This document shows, piece after piece, positions 1 through 4,670 of a stretch of DNA of 5,527 nucleotides (the first letter of the stretch is position 1; each line of letters opens with the position of its first letter). Position numbers and translations under genes: made by a program. A model generated the notes under the pieces. It was not told where the DNA came from, ran no database searches, and worked only from the letters and a program-made list of their open reading frames with translations. The stretch is from an uncultured Ruminococcus sp. (GTDB taxonomy: Bacteria; Bacillota; Clostridia; Oscillospirales; CAG-272): the NCBI GenBank assembly GCA_902766575.1, contig CACXED010000245.1, positions 1-5,527 of the forward strand, written 5' to 3'.

Positions 1-507
1 GATATCGGCGGCGAGGTTCGCCATGCTGAGCTGCTCGCGGAAATTCAGTCGGATGCAGTCCGCAGCCCAGTCGAGATCGTGCCTTACGGAAAGCCGGCTC
101 TCCGTCCAGCGGTCGACGCGGAGCAGCAGCTCCTGCATCATCAGGGTCTGAAGCTCGGCGCTCCGGCTGCCGGGACGCTTGCGCTCGGAATAAATCGACT
201 CGCAGAGCCGTAGTATCGTCCGGTCGGAGTCGTCGTCAAAAACCGCGCTTTCAAATCTCGCGTCGCTCCGGAAAATACAAAAGAAAACTGTACCGTCGGC
301 GCTGTGAAGCTCGCTGTGTGGCGTATGGGGCGGAATCGTGACGAACCGCCCGGGCTTGATGTCGTAAAGCACTCCGTCGAGCTTCAGCCTGCCCTCGCAG
401 CTGATGTAATAGACAAATTCGTGCCATGGGTGGGACTCCTCGGGAATTATGCACTCATTTTCCCGCCTTTGGCGGCTGGCGATCATAAGATTCACTTCGG
501 GCTTCAT
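1..507 (-). CDS. AraC-family transcriptional regulator, N-terminal part (C-terminus beyond window)
   Basis: This is the first 169 residues of a regulator; the frame is still open at base 1. Residues about 20-100 look like an AraC-type cupin sensor domain: a His-rich first strand (SHPWHEFVYYI, residues 25-35), the turn LYDIKPGRFVTIPPHTPH (47-64) and an FFCIF strand. Residues about 145-169 (DLDWAADCIRLNFREQLSM followed by ANLAADI) match the start of the first helix-turn-helix of AraC proteins. Family members are usually 270-300 residues, so roughly 110 residues with most of the DNA-binding domain lie outside the window. The ATG at 507-505 is chosen because AAAGGAG (524-518) lies 10 nt upstream and a strong promoter lies just beyond. 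The gene diverges from the nucleoside hydrolase gene, an arrangement typical of a local regulator that binds a small sugar-like ligand. The ligand is unknown, and control of the neighbours is inferred from position only. Confidence 0.9.
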   Translation of the reverse strand, partial: MKPEVNLMIASRQRRENECIIPEESHPWHEFVYYISCEGRLKLDGVLYDIKPGRFVTIPPHTPHSELHSADGTVFFCIFRSDARFESAVFDDDSDRTILRLCESIYSERKRPGSRSAELQTLMMQELLLRVDRWTESRLSVRHDLDWAADCIRLNFREQLSMANLAADI

Positions 508-553
508 TTGTTCGATACTCCTTTAATCCGGATAAGCTCGCGGCTTTTGAGAT

Positions 554-582
554 ATTATATCATATTCGAGCTTGGTTGTAAA
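554..582 (-). promoter_or_regulatory. Sigma-A type promoter for the AraC-family gene
   Basis: On the minus strand TTTACA (582-577) and a perfect TATAAT (559-554) are separated by exactly 17 bp. Transcription should start near 547, giving a leader of about 40 nt before the ATG at 507. The match is close enough to consensus to suggest constitutive expression of the regulator unless it represses itself. Confidence 0.8.
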
Positions 583-587
583 GCCGA

Positions 588-616
588 TTCGTATAAATTC
601 TTCGCCGAAATATGAT
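588..616 (+). promoter_or_regulatory. Weak candidate promoter for the nucleoside hydrolase unit
   Basis: TATGAT (611-616, 5 of 6 matches to the -10 consensus) lies 17 bp after TTCGTA (588-593, only 3 of 6 matches to the -35 consensus). No better rightward promoter was found between 508 and 725. A poor -35 box is common at promoters activated by AraC proteins, so this fits activation by the divergent regulator, but the call rests on a weak match. Confidence 0.25.
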
Positions 617-652
617 AGCCGCCGTCAGAACGCTGTGATAAAATAATTCTGT

Positions 653-686
653 AAGCCGGCAAGCCGAATAATGCCGTGAAAGGCAT
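653..686 (+). promoter_or_regulatory. Small direct and inverted repeats upstream of the nucleoside hydrolase gene
   Basis: The hexamer AAGCCG occurs at 653-658 and again at 661-666 (8-bp period), with a third copy at 581-586. Directly after lies a perfect 5-bp inverted repeat, ATGCC (671-675) and GGCAT (682-686), with a 6-nt loop. AraC proteins often bind direct repeats, so these are candidate operator sites. The hairpin alone is short and could be chance. Confidence 0.3.
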
Positions 687-725
687 AATAATACTGTTAA
701 GCAGCTTCGAAAGGAATGGAAAAAA

Positions 726-1646
726 ATGAAACAGGAACAGCTCATCAAAATGCTCACGCCGCCAAAGGGCGTCGTCGATATGGTGCTCGACACCGACGCA
801 TACAACGAGATCGACGATCAGTTTGCTATCGCCTATGCGATAAAATCTCCCGATAAGGTGAATCTGAAAGCGCTCTACGCCGCGCCGTTTTTCAACGCGA
901 AGTCTATAGGTCCCGCCGACGGAATGGAGAAAAGCTACAATGAAATTCTGAAAATAGTCTCGCTTGCGGGCAGGGAGGATCTAAAAGAAGCGACCTTCCG
1001 TGGCTCCGAGCGCTATCTTCCCGACGAAAAGACTCCGGTCGAGTCCCCCGCGATGCGCGATCTTATCGAACGCGCGAGAAATTACTCTCCCGACTCACCT
1101 CTGTACGTCGCTGCGATCGGAGCTATAACCAACGTCGCCTCCGCGCTGATAGCTGCTCCGGACATTGCTGACAGGATAGTGATCGTCTGGCTCGGCGGTC
1201 ACGCGTGGAACTGGCCCGATACCCGCGAGTTCAATATGTTTCAGGACGTCGCTGCGGCTCGGGTGATCTTCGGCTGCGGAGCGCCGGTGGTTCAGCTCCC
1301 CTGCATGGGCGTCGTCAGCAGCTTCTACACGACAAGGCCCGAGCTTGAATACTGGCTCAAGGACAAAAACCCGCTCGCCGACTATCTGGCTCAGAATACC
1401 ATCCGTGAGGCTGAATCCTACGCCGCCGGACGGGTCTGGAGCCGCGTTATCTGGGACGTCACCGCGATCGCCTATCTGACCGACCGGGAGGGCAGATTCC
1501 TCAGCTCCGAGCTTCGCGCCGCTCCGATACCCGAATACGACGATCACTACGGCTTTGACGGCAGAAGACACTTCATGCGCTATGTCACGCACATAAACCG
1601 CGACGCGCTGATGGACGATCTGTTCCGCCGTCTGACCTTACGCTGA
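726..1646 (+). CDS. Nucleoside hydrolase-family protein (inosine-uridine hydrolase-like, variant active site)
   Basis: The 306-residue protein has the usual family length (about 300-350) and no signal peptide or membrane segment, so it should be cytoplasmic. Family hallmarks are visible: the N-terminal metal-binding Asp cluster as DTDAYNEIDD (22-31), the strand/turn IGAITNVASAL (131-141, equivalent to the family's GPLTN motif), and EFNMFQDVAAA (168-178, equivalent to EFNxxxDPEAA). The C-terminal metal-binding Asp is D244 in IWDVTAIAY (242-250). Classical members hydrolyse the N-glycosidic bond of ribonucleosides using Ca2+. Two differences stand out: the Asp cluster is two residues longer than the classic DTDPGxDD, and the residue before D244 is Trp (W243), where classical enzymes carry a catalytic His. 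The substrate may therefore not be an ordinary purine or pyrimidine nucleoside. The start is backed by AAAGGA (710-715). The gene is followed 22 nt later by the EEP gene and diverges from an AraC regulator. Family assignment is firm; substrate is unknown. Confidence 0.9.
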   Translation: MKQEQLIKMLTPPKGVVDMVLDTDAYNEIDDQFAIAYAIKSPDKVNLKALYAAPFFNAKSIGPADGMEKSYNEILKIVSLAGREDLKEATFRGSERYLPDEKTPVESPAMRDLIERARNYSPDSPLYVAAIGAITNVASALIAAPDIADRIVIVWLGGHAWNWPDTREFNMFQDVAAARVIFGCGAPVVQLPCMGVVSSFYTTRPELEYWLKDKNPLADYLAQNTIREAESYAAGRVWSRVIWDVTAIAYLTDREGRFLSSELRAAPIPEYDDHYGFDGRRHFMRYVTHINRDALMDDLFRRLTLR

Positions 1647-1658
1647 TGATAATTTCTT

Positions 1659-1663
1659 GGAGG
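1659..1663 (+). promoter_or_regulatory. Ribosome binding site that fixes the EEP start
   Basis: GGAGG lies 5 nt before the ATG at 1669. An in-frame TTG at 1657 overlaps this site and would add four residues (MEEI), so it cannot be the start if this site is used. Confidence 0.85.
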
Positions 1664-1668
1664 AAATC

Positions 1669-2442
1669 ATGTCTGAATATAAAATAATGAGCTTCAATAT
1701 GCGCACCGACTGCAGCTCGGACGGAATAAATTCCTTTTCCGGACGGAGGGACTTCATCGCGGAAAAGCTTGCGGAATACTCGCCGGACGTCATTGGCTGT
1801 CAGGAGGTCAGACCGCATATGTACGACTGGATGATAGAGAATCTCAGCGAATACTATGTGATCGGAGGAGGACGCGGGAGCGACCGCGGCGACGAAGCCG
1901 TCTGCATAGCTTTTAAGAAGAACCGCTTCTATCTCTGCGACTGCCAGACCTTCTGGCTCTCCGCAACGCCGGATCTGCCCGGATCGCGCTATTCGGGAGA
2001 TCAGTCGGGCTGCCCGAGGATCTGCACCTGGGCGACGCTCAAGCCGAGAGACGGTAAGCCGTTCCGGTTCTACAACGTCCATACCGATCACATCGGCAGC
2101 GTGGCGCGTGTGCTGGCGTCCAATCAGGTGCTGCAGAAGATCAGCGAGAACAATCAGCGCTCCTTCATGAAGACCTTCGTGACCGGAGATTTCAACGCCG
2201 AGCCCGAGGATCTCTGCATCAAAACGATGAAGGAGTACAAGGGAACGCCGCTCGTCGATCTCAGCGAGGACTCCGGACTGACCTTCCACGCCTTTGGACA
2301 GAGATTCGACGAGAACATCAAGATAGACTACATATTCGCCGACGCGGATACCAAATGCACCGATTTCAAGGTCTGCCGCGACGAGCGTGAGGGAGTTTAT
2401 CTCTCCGACCATTACCCGATCATGGCGACTGTCGAGCTGTGA
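1669..2442 (+). CDS. Endonuclease/exonuclease/phosphatase (EEP) family hydrolase
   Basis: The 257-residue protein covers one complete EEP (DNase I-like, Mg2+-dependent) domain with nothing added. Expected catalytic elements appear in order: N10 in MSFNMR, E46 in GCQEV, H138 in YNVHTDH, D174 and N176 in VTGDFNAEP, D220 in KIDYIF, and D247-H248 in LSDHYP. All key residues are present, so it should be active. The family cuts phosphodiester or phosphomonoester bonds in DNA, RNA, nucleotides, inositol phosphates or sphingomyelin; the sequence does not say which. This form resembles the many small bacterial EEP proteins annotated only by family. There is no signal peptide, so it is likely cytoplasmic. 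It contains ten cysteines (15, 44, 79, 90, 92, 115, 119, 183, 230, 236), a lot for its size. It lies 22 nt after the nucleoside hydrolase gene with no terminator between, so the two are probably co-transcribed and may act on successive bonds of one substrate (inference). Confidence 0.92.
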   Translation: MSEYKIMSFNMRTDCSSDGINSFSGRRDFIAEKLAEYSPDVIGCQEVRPHMYDWMIENLSEYYVIGGGRGSDRGDEAVCIAFKKNRFYLCDCQTFWLSATPDLPGSRYSGDQSGCPRICTWATLKPRDGKPFRFYNVHTDHIGSVARVLASNQVLQKISENNQRSFMKTFVTGDFNAEPEDLCIKTMKEYKGTPLVDLSEDSGLTFHAFGQRFDENIKIDYIFADADTKCTDFKVCRDEREGVYLSDHYPIMATVEL

Positions 2443-2450
2443 GAGCAGAA

Positions 2451-2476
2451 GATAACGACGCCTTAAGGTCGTTATC
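2451..2476 (+). repeat. Inverted repeat / mRNA hairpin after the EEP gene
   Basis: GATAACGAC (2451-2459) and GTCGTTATC (2468-2476) form a perfect 9-bp stem around an 8-nt loop, 8 nt after the EEP stop codon. No T-run follows, so on its own it is not an intrinsic terminator. It may protect the 3' end of the message or be a protein-binding site. Confidence 0.65.
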
Positions 2477-2495
2477 ACGTCAGTTCGGCTCATCC

Positions 2496-2529
2496 AAAAC
2501 ACCCGTTTTTCGCGGGTGTTTTTTATTTT
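2496..2529 (+). terminator. Rho-independent terminator of the hydrolase unit
   Basis: AAAACACCCG (2496-2505) pairs perfectly with CGGGTGTTTT (2513-2522) around a 7-nt loop, followed by TTATTTT. The stem is GC-rich at its centre and ends in a T-tract, the textbook form. It separates the nucleoside hydrolase/EEP unit from the transport operon. Confidence 0.92.
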
Positions 2530-2533
2530 CCTA

Positions 2534-2562
2534 TTGACAAATATGCGAAGATGTGGTATTAT
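2534..2562 (+). promoter_or_regulatory. Strong sigma-A promoter of the permease/adaptor operon
   Basis: A perfect TTGACA (2534-2539) is followed after 17 bp by TATTAT (2557-2562, 5 of 6). Transcription should start near 2568-2570. It begins 4 nt after the preceding terminator's T-tract, so the transport operon has its own promoter. Because the -10 box lies downstream of an in-frame ATG at 2551, translation of the first permease cannot start there from this transcript. Confidence 0.88.
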
Positions 2563-2563
2563 A

Positions 2564-2594
2564 TTAACTGTACTAACTGCGCTATTACAGTTAA
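2564..2594 (+). promoter_or_regulatory. Operator-like inverted repeat over the transcription start
   Basis: TTAACTGTA (2564-2572) and its exact reverse complement TACAGTTAA (2586-2594) flank 13 nt. A further TAACTG at 2574-2579 lies 9 bp after the copy at 2565-2570. The repeat begins 2 bp after the -10 box and covers the predicted start site, the usual place for a repressor operator. As RNA it could also form a 5'-end hairpin. The cognate regulator is unknown. Confidence 0.6.
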
Positions 2595-2760
2595 GAAATA
2601 TCGTCCGGCGACCAAAACAGCTCCCGCAAAAAAAATCCTGAGAAATTTTCTTCAAAAACGGGAACATATTCTAAAAAGCCGCGTCTATATTAACGATATC
2701 GACAAGCCTCTGCCGCATAGCGCGTCTTGGGGCTGTCAAATGACGAAGAATCGAGGAATC
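2595..2760 (+). promoter_or_regulatory. Untranslated leader of the transport operon with a hairpin near the start codon
   Basis: About 190 nt separate the predicted transcription start from the ATG at 2761. At 2701-2737, GACAAGCCTC pairs with GGGGCTGTC (2729-2737): nine pairs including one G-T wobble, with A2705 bulged, ending 15 nt before the ribosome binding site. The middle of the leader is A-rich and weakly structured. No known riboswitch class or T-box was recognised, and no upstream reading frame with a convincing ribosome binding site was seen. Confidence 0.4.
2753..2757 (+). promoter_or_regulatory. Ribosome binding site that fixes the first permease start
   Basis: GAGGA ends 3 nt before the ATG at 2761 (GAGGAATCATG). 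Spacing is short but resembles the EEP gene's site in the same window. The in-frame ATG codons at 2551 and 2740 lack a comparable site, and 2551 precedes the -10 box. Confidence 0.65.
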
Positions 2761-3699
2761 ATGGTAAAAAACAAGTCAAAGCCCCAACAGGAGCAGCGTC
2801 TCACTCCAGGGGGCGGGAAAACAAAGAAGCTCTCCAAGGTCCAGAGAGCCGAGAGACGTTCGGTAGGTTTTTTTCTGCTGCCGAGTCTGGTCGGACTGCT
2901 GACATTCTACATAGTGCCGTTTATCGTGGTCATCTTCTATTCGGTGGTGGACAGCCCGATAAACCGGGAGTTCGTCTTTCTTGACAATTTCATCGCGCTG
3001 TTCAAGAACAGTGCGTTCAGACGCGCCGCGGTGAATACGGTCACTTTCTCGCTGATGGCGGTTCCGCTGGCGGTGATACTGCCGCTGCTGCTCGCGGTCG
3101 TGCTTGAGCGAAACGTGCCGAGAAAATCAAACCTCAGAACGATCTTCCTGTCGCCGATGATGGTGCCGGTCGCGTCGATAATCCTGATCTGGCAGGTAAT
3201 GTTCCACTACAACGGAGCGGTGAACGAGCTGCTCGGGCTGTTCGGAGCAGACAAGATCGACTGGCTCAAATCCGAATACAGCCAGATTGTGGTCGTGCTT
3301 CTGTTCGTCTGGAAGAATCTCGGCTACAACATGATCCTGTTCATGGCCGCGCTTTCAAACATCCCGACCGACGTCATAGAGGTCGCGACGCTCGAGGGCG
3401 CGTCAAAGCCGCAGATATTCTTCGGGATCAAGCTGCGCTACCTGACGTCGACGATACTCTTTGTCACGCTGATGAGCACGATCAATTCCTTTAAGATATT
3501 CCGCGAGGTCTACCTGCTGACCGGAGATTACCCATACGGAAAGATGTATATGCTCCAGCACTTTATGAACAACACCTTTGAGTCGCTCGATTATTCAAAG
3601 CTGTCGTCGGCGGCGCTTGTGATGAGTCTCGTCATGGCGGTCATAATCGGAGCGCTCTTCCTCGCCGACAATAAGATCGAGGAGGACATTGAAGAATGA
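2761..3699 (+). CDS. ABC transporter permease, MalF/UgpA type (carbohydrate-type, CUT1-like)
   Basis: With the start at 2761 the protein is 312 residues, normal for this family. A basic cytoplasmic N-terminus of about 33 residues precedes six predicted membrane segments, near residues 34-61, 91-115, 127-147, 175-197, 229-247 and 281-302. The cytoplasmic EAA loop that docks the ATPase is at about 207-228 (E207 V A T L E G A, later I223 and L225) and keeps the conserved Gly-Ala (213-214). Opening motifs such as FFLLPSLVGLLTFYIVPF are typical of the MalF/UgpA half of sugar importers. It would form the membrane channel with the second permease, whose ATG overlaps this stop by 4 nt, implying translational coupling. 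A separate solute-binding protein and ATPase are normally required and are not in view. The transported compound (oligosaccharide, glycerol-phosphate or other) cannot be read from the sequence. A longer start at 2551 would add 70 residues with no family resemblance. Confidence 0.92.
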   Translation: MVKNKSKPQQEQRLTPGGGKTKKLSKVQRAERRSVGFFLLPSLVGLLTFYIVPFIVVIFYSVVDSPINREFVFLDNFIALFKNSAFRRAAVNTVTFSLMAVPLAVILPLLLAVVLERNVPRKSNLRTIFLSPMMVPVASIILIWQVMFHYNGAVNELLGLFGADKIDWLKSEYSQIVVVLLFVWKNLGYNMILFMAALSNIPTDVIEVATLEGASKPQIFFGIKLRYLTSTILFVTLMSTINSFKIFREVYLLTGDYPYGKMYMLQHFMNNTFESLDYSKLSSAALVMSLVMAVIIGALFLADNKIEEDIEE

Positions 3700-4628
3700 A
3701 AAAGGAAATAACGATCGAACAGCAGCGCAAACGCCGTATCTACAAAAAACGCCGCGAGCGCTTCCTCGACTGGCTGACCTTTGTGATCGTCGGATTCTTC
3801 GCTCTGCTGTTCCTGATGCCGACGGTGCTGACCATAACGAACTCCTTCATGTCGACGACCGAGATCTCCGCCAACTACGGTCAGATCTTCTCAAACGCGG
3901 GCGCCGACGCAAAGACTTTCATCTCCGAAAAGGTGAACCTGAAGTTCATACCCGATATGGTGAGCTTCAGCCAGTACAAGACGGCTTTCATCACGAGCCC
4001 GGTCTATCTTTTGAAGTTCTGGAACTCGGTGATACTGACAGTCCCGATAGTGGCGGGTCAGGTGCTCGTCGCGGCGGGAGCGTCGTACTGCTTTGCGCGC
4101 AACCGCTCAAAGCTGGCGAACGGGATATTCTTTGTCTACGTCGTGCTGATGCTGATGCCCTATCAGGTAACGCTCGTGCCGAACTATCTTGTTTCGGAAT
4201 GGCTGCACATTCTCGATACGCGCTGGGCGATAATCCTGCCGGGCATATTCGCGCCGTTTTCGGTATTCATACTGACAAAATTCATGCGCCGCATACCGAC
4301 CGCCATGATAGAAGCGGCAAAGCTCGACGGCGCCAACGAATTTCAGATCTTTACACGGATCTTCCTGCCGCTCTGCAAGGGAACGATCTATTCGGTCATA
4401 ATTCTGGTATTCATCGACTATTGGAACATGGTCGAGCAGCCGCTGATACTTCTCAGCGACAGCGAGCTCCATCCGCTGTCTGTCTTTCTGTCCAAGGTCA
4501 ACACCGAGGACGCCGGACTCGCGTTTGCGGTCGCTACAGTTTACATGGTGCCGACGCTGCTGATCTTCCTCTACAGCGAGGATTACCTCGTTGAGGGAAT
4601 AGCCTACTCGGGCGGTATCAAGGGTTAA
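3696..4628 (+). CDS. ABC transporter permease, MalG/UgpE type (carbohydrate-type, CUT1-like)
   Basis: This 310-residue protein is the partner permease. It has a strongly basic N-terminus (residues 11-22) and six predicted membrane segments near 25-48, 110-133, 142-163, 177-198, 230-250 and 276-294. The EAA loop at 205-226 (I E A A K L D G A, then F R/T I F L P L) is close to the family consensus, so coupling to an ATPase is expected. The long extracytoplasmic loop between segments 1 and 2 (about 50-105) is larger than in the simplest MalG proteins but is seen in many Firmicutes homologues. The C-terminus ending in GIAYSGGIKG is like the family's usual GxxxGAxKG tail. The start overlaps the previous stop as ATGA, with GAGGAGG (3679-3685) 10 nt upstream inside the first permease gene. 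It pairs with that permease to form a heterodimeric channel; substrate is unknown. Confidence 0.93.
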   Translation: MKKEITIEQQRKRRIYKKRRERFLDWLTFVIVGFFALLFLMPTVLTITNSFMSTTEISANYGQIFSNAGADAKTFISEKVNLKFIPDMVSFSQYKTAFITSPVYLLKFWNSVILTVPIVAGQVLVAAGASYCFARNRSKLANGIFFVYVVLMLMPYQVTLVPNYLVSEWLHILDTRWAIILPGIFAPFSVFILTKFMRRIPTAMIEAAKLDGANEFQIFTRIFLPLCKGTIYSVIILVFIDYWNMVEQPLILLSDSELHPLSVFLSKVNTEDAGLAFAVATVYMVPTLLIFLYSEDYLVEGIAYSGGIKG

Positions 4629-4670
4629 ATACCGATTCTGGATTACACATTGTTTTTAAGGAGATAAGAA

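Noticed and set aside
304..615. A 103-codon plus-strand frame opposite the AraC gene
   Set aside because: It is antisense to a clear cupin domain, crosses the leftward promoter, and has no ribosome binding site or recognisable domain.
1095..1592. A 165-codon minus-strand frame inside the nucleoside hydrolase gene
   Set aside because: It is antisense to conserved family motifs and has no independent support.
1657..1668. TTG start for the EEP gene
   Set aside because: The codon overlaps the GGAGG ribosome binding site of the ATG at 1669 and has no good site of its own.
1585..2667. A 360-codon open frame on the minus strand
   Set aside because: It lies antisense to a complete EEP gene with all catalytic motifs and runs through the intrinsic terminator and the strong promoter. 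Its translation shows no recognisable domain.
2551..2760. Extended N-terminus of the first permease starting at ATG 2551
   Set aside because: That ATG lies between the -35 and -10 boxes of the promoter, so it would not be in the transcript. The extra 70 residues have no family resemblance, and GAGGA precedes the ATG at 2761.
3689..4594. A 301-codon open frame on the plus strand, shifted against the second permease
   Set aside because: The translation is Arg/Asp/His-rich with no domain or membrane pattern, while the frame starting at 3696 gives a normal six-segment permease with an EAA loop.
4629..4670. Possible terminator or promoter between the second permease and the adaptor gene
   Set aside because: The 42 nt contain a T-run (TGTTTTTAAG) but no stem before it and no paired -35/-10 boxes, so read-through is the simpler reading.
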